Source of the DNA: Takifugu bimaculatus | Lineage: Eukaryota; Chordata; Actinopteri; Tetraodontiformes; Tetraodontidae | Assembly (NCBI GenBank): GCA_004026145.2 | Contig: CP034993.1 | Location: 13,922,272 to 13,986,271 of the forward strand | Length of the DNA stretch: 64,000 nucleotides | Direction of reading: 5' to 3' | Part shown: positions 48,382 through 61,763 of the stretch, one piece after another | Layout: the number at the start of each line of letters is the position of its first letter | Position numbering within the stretch: the stretch's first letter is position 1 | Translations under genes and position numbers: made by a program | Notes under the pieces: model-generated | The model's database searches: none | What the model was told of the DNA's origin: nothing | Seen by the model: only the letters and a program-made list of their open reading frames with translations

Positions 48382-50699
48382 CTTCAAACCGAACCAGGTG
48401 CGCCGAACAGAACCGAGCAGATATTTTACACTGTAGTACTTTAAAGTCTTCGTCCTTAACTTTACCACGTCAAGGTAGCGACCGATTAACTACAAGGACT
48501 TCCGGTTGCCTTCAAAGTTAAATCACTGTTTTTGCGCTTAGAAACAAAAAACAGAATTTTAATTACAAGACTGACGTCTCCACATTTAGGATTAATCTAA
48601 GGGAAACAAAATCAACTGTGTCTTAGTGACTGAAGGTTCGACTCGAATCTTTACATTGGATGTTAGAACGATGTAAAGCGAATTTCCGGTGTTTTCTGAT
48701 CCTTTCAGTGTATTTTTTTTTATTAAGGAATAAACTGAAATGTTTCTATAGATGCTTGTCGATGTTCACGACGCGTTTGTCATCTTATTTATTCGTCAAT
48801 ACCTGTTTCTAAAGTCTAAACGGTCAGGTATAAACTGATTAACAAATAGGCGTAAACCCTAAGACAAATATTTTATATGAAGTCAGTCTTTAAGAAGATA
48901 ACCTTCCTTTTCATTATTGTCATTTTTTTTTAAAAGGTTAATATTCCTGACCTAAACAGCTGCCCATCTTGTTTTAAAAGCTTTAAGTGCTCCTGTAATT
49001 TAGGCTCAAAATGTTACATAAAGATGTTTGTTTTGGCATTGTCTGTCTGTGTGTGGTGTAGTTGTCTACTGTAAGATTTGTGGTTGTGAGACATTAAAAC
49101 ATAGACATGTAGTTTTAGACAATGAATGAAGTAGTAATATGTAGACACATACTGTGCAATAGAGACACAAATATACATATAAGACACATATCTACTGTAC
49201 ATAACACACAAATAAGACACAATATTGAAGACAAAGTACATGTGAAGGACATAAGTGCAAAGTAACAGTGCAAAACAGTGTAATCTGTGTTTGTCCTGTT
49301 TCGTGGCTGCTCCAAACCCGACTGTGATGGATGATACGTGAAGCCTTTAGGTCACTAGAGCGACAGCATTTGCACTAACAATGGAGCCTGATTCATTCCA
49401 CAGTTTGGGAGTTTGCGTCCTCAGAAACATCTGCTGGTCATTGCTGCTATTCCACCATGGGTCAACCCCATCCTCAAATCCAGGGGGTGAAATGAACACA
49501 TGAATGGGACAAAGCTGGTTAACTCACCATTCTGTGAGACAGAAGGATGTCTGTCATGTTCAGAGGCCACAAGGGTGCAGAGCCTCATCCCAGAACCCAG
49601 AGAGAACAGCCATTCCCCACTGCTGTGACCTCATAAAATTCATTCATTCATTCATTCATTCATACTCCATTACAGGGTCAATAGCAAAGTATGTCACCCT
49701 GAAATCCAAGTTGCCATTTATGTCAACACAGAGGCCAAAGAAACCCCAGTCATGTGTTTTCAGAAGGTGTCAGAAGAACATCGCCCTCAGCTCCAGATCC
49801 TGCTTCAAAATGAAGAGGCAGGAATATAATATGGAAGTTTTCTTTATGCGACGTGCACACGCCTAGAAATGAAGGCAGCCGGCTGCAGATGGATTTAAGT
49901 GACACGACATCGTTCCTGAAGTCTGTGCACAGATAACAATGGAGCGGTATGTAAGGACTTTATTTAAAATTAGATTCAGATTCAGGTCCTTCATTGTCCC
50001 ACACGGGGAAATTTACAAATTATCCTAAAATGGCCCTGATAATTAGACATACATTAAAGATTGATGTTCATTTGAACTGCTGGTGGCCATGACAACAGTC
50101 GTCCAGCCAGAATATTCTGATTGAAAAAGTGTCAGAAATAAGGTTGTTTATGTTTAGTGTTTTGCTCTGTGGCCCCGCCCCCATGTCCACGCCCCCGCTG
50201 ATCTACCAATCAGGAAGTGAGGAGCGCTTCAGCGTCAAGGTTGCCAGTTACCACTGAGCTGCAGCTACGAAGGTTTCTAATCACAAAGGTCTGACATTTC
50301 TGGAGCTAAAAGCTAAAGTTGTGATTCCCAACATTCTAGGGACGAACATTTCAAACATTCACTACGGTCGAATAACGTTGTGTATGATTTTTCATAGAAC
50401 AATTGCAGGTGGCTCCTCGAATTGGACAAAATGTACAAGTTCTTGCTAGAACCTAACTGGCAACCTGGGGGTGGGCGGGTCGCAGTGTTTTGTACCAGCC
50501 TTGTCCACAGACGTGCATACAAGTCCTTTAAGATAAATTAGAGGGTTTAAATGTAGCGCTGAAGTGAGATTAATTCGTTTACATTTCTCTAGTCGGGAGT
50601 AGTTTTGGTGAGAGCTTCGGCCCAGCAGGGACCGCACGTGATTGGCTGCTCAGGGGGGCGCGTGTCTGTGACGTAGACGGAAGCGACGGCAGAAAAAAG
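48382..50699. promoter_or_regulatory. Shared region between divergent RTCA and DBT
   Basis: The two genes are head to head with 2.3 kb between start codons. I see no gene in it. A (TTCA)n run lies near 49638-49664. A segment near 49970-50020 reading TTCATTGTCCCACACGGGGA resembles a common fish retroelement 3' tail. Close to DBT, 50180-50220 holds a GC-rich patch. Confidence 0.5.
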
Positions 50700-52138
50700 A
50701 TGGCGGCGCTGACGAGAAGCTCCTTCAGTGTGTTTAGGCGACTGGTGAGAAAAGGAGTTTCATTCTACAGCAGCCTTGCAGGCGTCGGGTTCTGCGTGAA
50801 AGTATCGCTGTGCCGCGTCACTGGCAGTGGAGCTCCTCTAACACACTGTAACGCTAATTCTGTCCAGAGACAGACTCTTACTTCTGTTAGCAAAAGAAGC
50901 TAACAGCAAAACTGTGTCCGTTTCTTGAGAGCACCCGAATATCCACCGTTTGAGCTTGATTTAAAGTACTTAAGCGGAAATGCCAGAGAGTCTTCGACAC
51001 TTTGACAACAGTAACATGTTTTTCTTATTCTCAGAATATCCACGCATCCAGGTCCAGGTCAGGGAGGTCAGATGTCTCTAGCCACCTTTCTCCCTCTCTT
51101 TTCCTGTCTACCCCTCTCTGTCTTCTTCTGTCTGCCTTCTCTTCCTCTATCTGTCTCCCTCTCTCCGCCTGTCCTCTCTCTCTGGTTAAGTCCAGAACCT
51201 GAAAGGATTGGGTCGGGTCAGGGGACCTGATTTTGACCAATCTTAAATGTGGTCAAACATCTTCTTGTCTCTTTGTTGATATTCAGTGTCATTAAAATGT
51301 ATCTTAATTGGTAATTGATGATGAGCATCATGTCCAGATTTTCTTGTGTGAGCGCAAAGGATGATGGGATGTCCTGCTTGGTTGAATCAAATCAAATCAA
51401 TCTTTATTTATATAGCGTCTTATACAATCAAAATTGTTTCCAGAATCCCAGGGCCTGACCCCAGACAAGCAACAGTGAGGGAGCACTGGTTGTCCGCTAC
51501 TTTTGCAATGCATTGTGGGATACACCGAGTGCACGACAGTATCGCGGTGGTACAGACGCATCGAGGGATTGTTTTTTCCACACGTCTGCTGATGTGTTGT
51601 CCATCTCCCTCTGTCAGGTGACTCAGCAGTATCGCTGTCAGTGTTTCCGGATGCAACATGTCAGATGTTTCCGACCGGTGCCGTCGCTCAGCGTCGCCTG
51701 TAAACGAAGCCCGAAGATCCTGAACAGCAGGTCATTGCATGCTGCCATTGGTGAGTCCAGAAGAGCAGAATCCGCGTCCTCCTTTCTTTAATGTCCCAGA
51801 GACGCGTATCAGGGCACAGATCAGAGCTCCTGCGCTGCTATTCTGTCAAAACAGTCTGAGAGAGAATTGCTGGAACTAGCTTCATTTTCATGATGTTAGC
51901 ATAATATGAGAAGCTGTAAACCAGCGTTCCTCAAAATGGGGTTCTGTCTGTCTGTCTGTCTGTCTGTCTGTGGGTGTGTCTGTCTGTCTACGTATCCATT
52001 CCTACAGGTCAAAAGGTCACGGTAATGACGTCATCTTCTTTTTCCCCCTCAAAGTCAATCGAGGACCCATCATCCAGTTCAAGCTGTCGGACATTGGCGA
52101 GGGTATCATGGAGGTGACAGTGAAGGAGTGGTATGTCC

Positions 52139-52178
<40 letters not shown>

Positions 52179-55099
52179 GCACAGTTCCAGTGACTAAGGG
52201 TGCTGGTGTGTGTTTCAGGTATGTAAAGGAGGGTGACCGCGTGTCGCAGTTTGACAGCATTTGTGAAGTCCAGAGTGACAAAGCATCGGTCACCATCACC
52301 AGCCGCTATGATGGCGTCATCACAAAACTCTACTATGACGTGGAAGCCACCGCTTTGGTGGGCAAACCGCTCGTGGACATTGAGACAGAGTCCAGTTCAG
52401 GTGAGGCCACCAGTGGTTGTCCTCTGTGACCTGGAGCTCTGGTTCAGCTCTGACAGTTCTTGTTGCCATTCAGAGGTCATTCAGGAGGAGGACGTGGTGG
52501 AAACTCCCGCCATGGCTCGAGAGGAACACACCCACCAGGAGATCAAAGGCCAAAAGACGCAGGCCACACCTGCTGTCCGCCGCCTGGCCATGGAGAACAA
52601 TGTGAGGAATCACACGCTCACCCACAGGCAGCAGGTCATGTGACTGTTGACCGACCACTGATGAACCCAAAACCTGCTTTCAACTAGGGAATGTTGATCA
52701 GTGGTTGGTGCACTATTTCGTGAGGAGGAGTGATTTCAGCCTCACTCTTTCTTCGCCTGCACCGTCTGTTAAAAGTGTTTGTTTAGCCTCTGAAGGTTTT
52801 GTAACACGGCCACGGTTTTGACATCTTTTCAGATTAAGCTGAGTGAAGTGGTTGGGACGGGGAAGGACGGACGCATCCTGAAGGAGGATATCCTCAACTA
52901 CCTGGCAAAGCAGACAGGAGCCATCTTACCTCCGGCTCCCAGCCCAGCGCCGACCCCGCCCCCACCCCCGGCCACCGCCGTGAGCCCTGCAGCCATGCTC
53001 CAGGCTCCGCCCACATCGCCCAAACCTGTCTTTACTGGCAAAGATGTCACAGAGCCGCTCAAAGGTCTGACATCATATCTCCAGAGACTAAATCTACTGA
53101 ATCACGGTCATTCAACCAAACAGTGGAATCAGTGTATCGTGAGTTAGCACGTTAGCATGTTGACATTTTTAGATTTGCTACAGCATTTTTTTCACATTAG
53201 GATTATTTCAGCGTCCGAGTGTCCTGGACCTGCTAATGAAGCTTTCAGGCAGAATTGTGATGTGTTTTCATCGAAACGAATCCCTCTCCATGGAAGTTTG
53301 TGCGATGATTTTCTAATTCTGCCTGAGCGCAGCGCGTGCTCCCGAAATGAGCGGCAAACCACGACGTCGACACACTCATCAAATTTGCAGTAGGAGGAAT
53401 CTTTGGGTTTTGTACATTAAAAGAGAAATTGCTGAGTCTAAAGCCCAGCGGGAACACTAGACATGTACGAACACAAGGTGGCGCCCTAACACTGACCAAC
53501 TTTACCCTGAGCACGTTCTAGTCTGCAGCTATGTCTCGGACAAGGCTAATTTAATGTTTCTTACACCTGGAACATGATAAAATAAACAGAGGGCATCCAT
53601 TATCATGTTTAATATATTTACTCCTACCAAACCTCTTCCCATTTACCTATTTTAGTGATTTTGTGGGGACTGAAACCTCTCTAACTTTGCTTTGCTTCCC
53701 TTCACACCGTGATCAAGTGTCATTTGGGCAGCGTCCCTCCTGAACCTCCTCTCACCCAGAAGCTTTTACCGGTACCGGTACCGCACCAGTGATGTTCTGT
53801 GGGCTGCTGTAAATGTAGTGTCCCTGTGTGCAGGATTCCACAAGGCCATGGTGAAGACTATGTCAGCAGCTCTGAAGATCCCTCACTTTGGGTACTGTGA
53901 TGAAGTGGACCTGTCCCGTCTGGTGGCTTTGAGAAAAGATCTGAAACCCATTGCTGAGTTTCGGGGGGTCAAGCTGAGTTATATGCCATTTTTTATCAAG
54001 GTACACCAGTAGACTGTCATGACGACTGTTGCTGCTGATGCTAATGCTCTGCTCTGATTGGCTCAGGCCGCCTCTCTTGGTTTGATGCACTTTCCCATTC
54101 TTAATGCATCTGTGGACGAGGCCTGCCAGAACATCACGTACAAGGTGACAGAACCTGAGCTGAACTCGAGGCCCCGCGTTATTGGCTGGGTTCCCTTTGA
54201 GAGGAGCAGTAGAACTTAGCTTGTTTCTCTGACTTGGTTCAGGCATCCCATAACATTGGTCTGGCGATGGACACCACCCAGGGTCTCCTGGTGCCCAACG
54301 TGAAGAATGTGCAGGTGCTCAGTGTGCTCCAGATCGCTCAGGAACTCAACCGTCTGCAGGTGCTCGGCGCTGCTGGACAGCTGGGATCAGCTGACCTGAG
54401 TGGAGGAACCTTCACGCTGTCCAACATCGGATCTGTGAGTCAGAGCAGGAATAAAGCTGAGACACGTTAGCAGATGTGTGGTGACGACTGTGTGTGTCCG
54501 TGTCTCATAGATCGGAGGAACATACGCCAAGCCGGTGATTCTTCCTCCTGAAGTTGCTATCGGAGCTCTTGGAAAAATCCAGGTGGGTCCTGATTCCAAA
54601 GCTTCCAGGCCGCTGGAGCTCCAGGCTGCAGGAGCTCCAGGTTGTGGGAGCTCCAGGCTGCCTGAGCTCCAGGCTGTGGGAGCTCCAGGCCGTGGGAGCT
54701 CCAGGCTGCAGGAGCTCCAGGCTGCGGGAGCTCCAGGCTGTGGGAGCTCCAGGCCGCCTGAGCTCCAGGCCGTGGGAGCTCCAGGCCACAGGAGCTCCAG
54801 GCCGCAGGAGCTCCAGGCTGCCTGAGATCCAGGCTGCGGGAGCTCCAGGCTGTAACGTGGCTCCAACAGTTGCAGCTTACTGAACATTTACAGGGAGAAA
54901 TCAGCAAACGTACAAGTGTGTCTCTCCACAGATCCTCCCTCGTTTTGACACTAGCGGTCAGGTGGTCCGGGCGCACATCATGAACGTCAGCTGGTCGGCA
55001 GATCATCGCATCATTGATGGTGCTACCATGTGTCGCTTCTCCAACCTGTGGAAGGAGTACCTGGAGAACCCAGCCTGTATGGTGCTGGACCTCAAGTAA
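50700..55099 (+). CDS. dbt: Dihydrolipoamide branched-chain transacylase (BCKDH E2)
   Basis: Eleven exons: 50700-50744, 51618-51750, 52055-52130, 52219-52400, 52474-52601, 52833-53064, 53834-54000, 54067-54144, 54243-54434, 54511-54582 and 54932-55099, giving 490 residues. DBT forms the 24-mer core of the mitochondrial branched-chain keto-acid dehydrogenase and transfers the acyl group from lipoamide to CoA. A basic N-terminal leader fits mitochondrial import. The lipoyl domain contains EVQSDKASV with lipoyl-lysine K106. The E1/E3-binding domain holds TPAVRRLAMEN…GTGKDGRILKEDIL. A Pro-rich linker follows, then the catalytic domain (FHKAMVKTMSAALKIPHFGYCDE) ending with SWSADHRIIDGAT, catalytic His460 and Asp464. 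AATAAA at 55540-55545. Confidence 0.96.
51395..51480 (-). mobile_element. L2-like LINE 3' tail inside DBT intron 1
   Basis: TTTATTTATATAGCGTCTTA then CAATCAAAATTGTTTCCAGA and CCCAGGGCCTGACCCCAGAC match the 3' tail of the LINE near 11.0 kb. Only the extreme end is present. Confidence 0.7.
52140..52175. repeat. CA microsatellite in DBT intron 3
   Basis: (CA)n of about 34 bp between the closely spaced exons 3 and 4. Confidence 0.95.
54597..54852. repeat. 15-bp minisatellite in DBT intron 10
   Basis: About 17 copies of GGAGCTCCAGGCTGC with variants CCGTG, CTGTG and CTGCCT. Each unit contains the palindrome GGAGCTCC. Open frames through it are artefacts of the 15-bp period. Confidence 0.95.
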
Positions 55100-56010
55100 A
55101 CCAGGTCCAAGGGATGTTTCCCATCAGCCCCTGGGGTGGTGAAGATGCTGCGTCACGCTGTAAAGTGCCCCTTGTCCCGACACCCTGGGTTCCCTGTCTG
55201 CCGTGGTTCTTTGCCTCATAGCTGCCTTTGAGAAAGACGCCAGGAGGAGGCTCGTCACACCGTTTCCATCACAACCAGAAACGTTTGACACGGTGAAGTT
55301 GTGAAACTTCCTGATGACAGTTTTAGACTTTTTAGATTTTTGTTTCTCTTAGTTAAATGGATGATTACTTTGGATCAATAATGAGCTGCTAATGATTCGG
55401 AGTGGACCTGCCCTGTCGTCCGAGGGGATCCGAACTGCTCCAGTTTGGACTGATGATGCTGGTTACGTTACATTCATTATTTGTCCGGAGTTTTCTCTAG
55501 TATGTTTTTTGTATTATTTGGGTAAAAGTTTATGAAATGAATAAAGTTGGAGTGACTGAAGACTGTTGCTTCTGCTGGTAAATAACAATATAAATAAGTC
55601 TTTACGTGTGTAACTGTTCATCCGTCATCAACCGCTTCCCGAACACCAACGACTAAAAACTCCAAAACAGAATTAAAGAAAAGGGTTCGTTGAAAATGTT
55701 GGCGATAATCAGCCTGATGATTTTGGTACCTGATGATGTCATTCTGTTATCTGAACACCAGTTCCCATCAGGCCTTGGGGCGAGTCTTTGAAGGGGTCAC
55801 ATGACCCCAGGCTAAATTTACCAAACGCGTCTGAGGTCAGGGTTTCATGAACAGACATGGAGGACGGCGGCACTGTCGCGGGGTGAGGATACTATTGATC
55901 TGATTTCTGATCGTTCACATCACTTCTGTGTCATGTGACAGGAAATGATTTGTGAAGGTTAATGACCAAAAAAGGGCGTGTTTCTTACACAAAGACCAGG
56001 CGCTTCTGGG

Positions 56011-56050
<40 letters not shown>

Positions 56051-56359
56051 GTGGACCATGTGACTTTATTAGGACATCCATGTGCTGACGTGCACGTCAC
56101 AGCACAGCGCCTCGCTCTACCCCCCCCCCCCCCCCCATAAACCATGAGTTGTGTTCTGACCAAGATGTGATGAAACTGTTACCACGATGAACTCAATTAC
56201 TGGAATAAATAGACTTTGTGTTAGCAATCTAAGCAGCGTAACATGCACCGTACACGTGCACTGGCACAATCACTCTCTGATGTCATTCCTGACAGGATGC
56301 ACCCGAAGGCCGCAGCTCAGAGCTCCTCCTACTTTTTGTGACGCCAGGAAGTGGTCATC
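55100..56359. other. DBT 3' UTR and short gap to LRRC39
   Basis: 3' UTR to about 55560, then a GT run at 56012-56048 and a poly-C run at 56121-56136. No gene seen. Confidence 0.5.
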
Positions 56360-58804
56360 ATGGTGGGCGTGGCAGCGTGCGGGACGGTCAACTCCATAAA
56401 AGCCCTGTGGGAGACGAGGATCAGGAAAGTCCAGGAGGAGGAAAAAGAAGAGGCGAGGAGGAGAAAGACCAAGGGTGGCGTCACTGGCAGGTCAGACTCA
56501 CACGCTCTCCATCAGTCACAGCTGATCTGACAGCTTCAAACAGAAGACGAAGATGAGGATGACGAGCTTTTATCGTCAGTGTAAAGTGCAACAACCAGTT
56601 AACCAACTATTAAACTATAAACTATAGCAAACTATCTCATGATAGCTAGATTCAGGCATTAGGTTCCCTGATGGAATAAAAGCTAATAAAAAGGGACGTG
56701 TGGACCTTGATGTGTCTGTCAGAAGGCAGCGAAACAGGGGCGTCTGCTCCGGTCCTGTGTTGCCACGGCGACCCCCTCCGGTGCAGCTCCTGGACCACAG
56801 TAGGAGGTCGTCAGTGATGACACTGTGACATATCTCAGCTGGCTTCAGGGCAGAGGCGGCGTCCACCCTGGACCCAGTACTGAGTCGTTATTGATCGGTC
56901 ACATGGGGACACATCAGAAAGGACCACGAGCACAAACAGTAACGAAATCCAATTCAGCTCCTGACGACAGCCCTCCAGCAGTGGAATTAGATGTCTTTGG
57001 GATTCTCCTCCATCGGGGGTTTGTGAGCTTTGTCACATCACGTCCAACCAGCTCAAGCTTCATCTTGTCCTTTCAGGCTGGACACGAGTGTTTGGGAGGA
57101 CCGGCTAACTCTGGCCAAGCTCAAAGAGAAGCTGCAGTCAGAAGAAGGACGTCTCATCCTTCGAATCGAGCAGGAGGACTGGAAGGTGAAGTCCTCACAT
57201 AAAGTCGTTTTCCCAGGTGGATGGACCTGAGCGGAGGAAGAGGATCTCGGTATCTATCGTCTCACCTTCCTCTGCTCTCCAAACAGTCTTTGCCGGACTG
57301 TCTTGTCCAGCTTCCACATGTCCAGGAGTGGCAGATTCATCGAACCGGCCTGCAAACGATTCCTTCATTTATCTCCAGATTTCAGAACCTCCTGGTTCTT
57401 GATCTTTCCCGCAATGGGATCTCAAACATCCCCCGGCAGATTGGTCAGTCATTGCTTGGGTTACAGACTGTGTTCTCCTCTGTGCAGATGTTGGCGAAGC
57501 AGTCAGACCTTTAGTTCTGCTTTCAGGGGAGCTGCCTCAGCTCAAAGAGCTGCTGCTGAGCTACAACAGGATCCAGCTGGTTCCTGAAGAACTGGGCTGC
57601 TGTCAGAGTCTGGAGAGACTGGAGCTGGCCATGAACCGAAACCTCGACCAGCTCCCAAACCAGGTGAACCTACGACCCTACGCTCCACTCATGAAAATGA
57701 GTGGAGCCAGGAATAAAACACTGACTGAAACAACACGAACCAGCTCCCAGATCAAAGCCTGAACCAGACCTCTGACCTGAGACCTGCTCTGTGTCCCGAT
57801 CATCAGCTGAGGAACCTGAAGAAACTGCAGCACCTGGATCTGTCCATGAACAACTTCACCCGTGTGCCAGACTGTGTAGTTGGGATGCCGATGCTGGAGT
57901 GGCTGGACATGGGTGGAAACCACCTGCAGCACCTCCCTGAGGACATCCACAGGTGTGAAGGGGAGCACCGCCACCTGCTCTGGCCTGCCGCCAGCCCATC
58001 ACGCTCTTCTGTTTCCTGTTTCTCAGGATGGAGAAGCTGCACACGCTGTGGCTGCAGAGGAACCAACTGGAGACTCTTCCAGAGAACATCAGCAGGATGG
58101 CCAGTTTGGACACTCTGGTCCTCAGCAGCAACAAACTGACGGACATCCCTCAGCTGATGGAGGACATGTCCAACCTCAGGTGTGTCCCTTCCACTGCCAG
58201 CCTCAGGTTTATTCAACTTTATTAGATGTGAATGATGCGTATCATTAAAACACCCCCACAGATCCAAACATCATGACAGCACAGCAACACGTGTGAGGGT
58301 GGGTGGGGGGGGGTGTTTTATGAAGAACTATGGAACTGGCCTGGGTTCTCAGCTGAGATGTTCAAGGTTTGATTGGGCTTTGAGGAGGTTCAACCAGTGA
58401 TCCTAGTCACAATGACCCTGAAATGTTGGAGGTGGTGAGAAGTTCACCAGGTCACCTGACTGAGGCTTGGAGGTTGGCTTGGAGGCCAGCGAGCCTCACC
58501 AGCCGACCCGCCTCGGGTCCACATGGGTCTCATCTCGGTGTCACCAATAAACAGTTTGTTTTTATGTCGGAGCAGGTTTGTGAATTTCCGGGACAACCCT
58601 TTGACCCTGAATGTGACGCTGGTGTCGGAGAAGACGGAGACTCAGGATGAGGAGGAGGAAGATGACCGGGAGATGTTTGGACGGGAGTTCATGCTGACGT
58701 ACATCCAGGAGGCCAGGAAGAGATCGCACGCCGTCCTCCACATGCACCGCGTCGCCACGGCGACAGCCGTGTCAGCGGCACCTGTTGACAGCATCAGCAC
58801 GTGA
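56360..58804 (+). CDS. lrrc39: Leucine-rich repeat-containing protein 39 (myomasp)
   Basis: Seven exons: 56360-56490, 57077-57185, 57287-57443, 57527-57663, 57807-57952, 58027-58179 and 58576-58804, giving 353 residues. In vertebrates LRRC39 is a sarcomeric M-band protein of heart and skeletal muscle. A charged helical N-terminus (VNSIKALWETRIRKVQEEE) is followed by at least seven LRRs of the LxxLxLSxNxIxxIP type (for example LVLDLSRNGISNIP, LKELLLSYNRIQLVP, LEWLDMGGNHLQHLP, LHTLWLQRNQLETLP, LDTLVLSSNKLTDIP). The C-terminal cap is FVNFRDNPL and an acidic stretch, then FGREFMLTYIQEARKR as in the family. It is tail to tail with TRMT13, 181 bases apart. Confidence 0.95.
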
Positions 58805-58985
58805 ACTCACATCTGTCAGCATCTGCGACCGCCAGAGTGTTTTCATTCTGAACATTTGTCAGTTGTTGTTTTTACTCAAGTTACAGTCACCAGTCAGGCC
58901 TGAACACAGACTTTAATCTCAACGGGACGTTTAGAACATTATTTTTAAACATTTAGGCAACAGAAAGGGTGCAGCTGAACTCTGG

Positions 58986-61095
58986 TCACAAGGGCGAGGA
59001 GGACGAGGACGAAGACGAGGCGACGAGCAGGACGTTCTCCAGGGTCACCTGGCTGCTGACATAATAGTTGAGTTTCCCATCGAAGCCTCTGGCGTTCAGG
59101 AAGTGAAGTCTGCCGCTGTCGATCAGGCGCTTGCACAGACGGCCGATCCGCAGGCGCTCCTCAGCCGACAGGAAGCTGCACAGGAAACAGGAACTGAGAT
59201 ATTTTGGTATTTCCCTTTATTGTGTCTCTGACTCAGTTGGACTTTTATGGGCTGATTATTGACTTGTCACCAGGCTGAATCAATAAATAAGTCAACAGAT
59301 TTTCCTGTGTGAGACGTTTACCGGCTCACAGATTCCGTCTCCTCTGTCACTTCCTGTCCTTCGTGCTCTCCTGTCACTTCCTGTCCTTCGTGCTCTCCTG
59401 TCACTTCCTGTCCTTCGTGCTCTCCTGTCACTTCCTGTCCTTCGTGCTCTCCGGTTCCGTCCGGTTTGCTTCCCCTGAGTCCACACGTGGCCCAACTGGA
59501 CATCCGACAGAATGCTGAAAACTCTGCGGCTCCGAGTCCTCGCTGAGCAAAGAACCGCTGCCCAACGTAATGGCGCCACTCGCAGCGATGGTGGCAGCAC
59601 AGCGCCACGGCCAGGCCCAGAACCGGACCAGGAGCTGGAGGACCGGTGGGTTCGTTCGTGGGACGTTTGAGGCTCGCTCCAGCCTCGTCTCGCCATCCTG
59701 CTGGTTCCAGCAAACAGCGTAGAGCCAGATCTGACGTCAGACACACAGGCCCCATATTTTAGAGGATTGTGGGTGAAGGTTTCCCTCGCTCCGAGTAAGG
59801 AGCCAGCATGAGGACTCACCTGTTGCTGCTCCACACAGGTGCTTCCCAACACCAACCAGGGGCAGCTTACAGCGCTGCAGCAAAGGAACCTTGCCTGCGA
59901 ACATCAGAGCCACTTCAGAGCAGAACCCTCAGCCTGGAACCAGACGGTCCACGCGGCCTCTTACTTAAGTCCAGATGTTCTATGTCCACATGCAGCCGCT
60001 CAAATGTAGCGCTGCTGTCCTGGTGCTTCCCGTCTACCTGGACCAGAACAGATCAGAGAGCGGGTTAATCTAGCAGGACCAGCTCAGGCCACCAGCTGGA
60101 TCTGGGGGTTCCTGCCTTGAATCGTGTTGTGCAGCGCTCCACCAGCAGCAGCTGCAGGTCCTCCTGGGTCTCCAGGTGCTCGGGGGTCTTCAGTGCTTCA
60201 TGAATCCAGTGGGATAATTTCCCTCGACCAGCTCCAAACTCCACAAAGCAGCGACCTCGTCCCAGAAGCCCCAAAGACTCCAAGTGACCTAAGATAGAGG
60301 ACTGGACAAACCCGGCTGGTAAGAAGACCTGGATCAGAGTCTGCTTGATGGACACACATGAGCCAACAAACAGGGACGTTTCATGATGTTTGGGGAGGAA
60401 CATCTCCAGGGTTCCCATCAGGAAGATAGTAAGTCATCACTAAAATGGTCACATGACTCCCATTTAACAGCTCGATGGAAAAAGACTTCAAAGTTTAACC
60501 AACACCTGCTGCTTCAGGTGTTTGTGGGCGGAGTCTCCATTCTTGGGATTGTGGAGTTCATCCTGCAGGACCGGGTGGGACAGGAGCTGCTCTTCCACAT
60601 CACACTGTAATCCTGAAGCAAACCAACAGGAGTCACCTCAGGGGGCCGCTCTGGACCTCGCTGCTGGATCAACACTTCAGGAGGAACACATCGTGGCCTC
60701 ACCTGTGCACGCAACCTTCAGGCGCTCCAACAGCGTCTCCACCTGTGACCAGCTGAGTTCACTCAGACTCACCTGGGTCAAACACACCTGTTAGCCACAC
60801 ATCTGTTGTGCACAGATGTTTTCTTTGTTCTTTGGTGGGGTGTCTTGATCTCTGCCTCCTTTTCTAATGCATGAAGTTAATGATTTACCTGCTGGACCTC
60901 CTCATCCACGTCAGCCGACCCCGAGTTGATGTTCTCCACATAATAAACCTACAAACACACAACTCAAACATTTATGGCCCTTTTCCCACCAAATCAGTGA
61001 TAATTCAGAGAGATCAGACTGACCGGTGTGGGTTTCTGCCTGGAGTTGCATTTCTTCAAGTGTTTGCTTAGTTTTTCAGCATCTACTGTGCTAAC

Positions 61096-61183
<88 letters not shown>

Positions 61184-61699
61184 AAATACAGTAATGATTT
61201 CAACAATGACAAATGTCTGATTATCTCATCACAATTCTACACAAATGAAACTGATATAGATTCACAGCGAGTTGATCAATAAGACGAATGATTGATGCTG
61301 ACTTACTGTTTGGGGTCCAGAGGACACACGATCCTACTTCCTGCTTCCTCCTGAAAACAGGAAGAGTGTTGTGATGCCACAGAAATTCCCACTGCAAAAA
61401 CCGGCTTCAGTGTTTTAAGTCTAAAAACTGGGGGGAGTGAGAAAAGTGTGTGTTTGTGTGTTTTCAGCCCTTCTCTGATGGAATTGGAGACTTTAATATG
61501 CATGTAGACGTTGTAAATGACAGCTTTAGAAATACTGACCTACTGACCTCCGACCCCGCTGACCCACTCAACTCTACCTGCAGTTTATTATAATTAATGT
61601 ATTTCTATGGTCTCTATATTCTCTCCTTACCTGTCCTCCCCCTTCTCCTCTCTCTACCCAGTAACAGACGCTATATACAGTAAGATAATGATTGATTGG

Positions 61700-61763
<64 letters not shown>

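Noticed and set aside
54387..55006. Several 95-166 codon ORFs on both strands
   Set aside because: Products of the 15-bp DBT intron 10 minisatellite, which has no stops in several frames.
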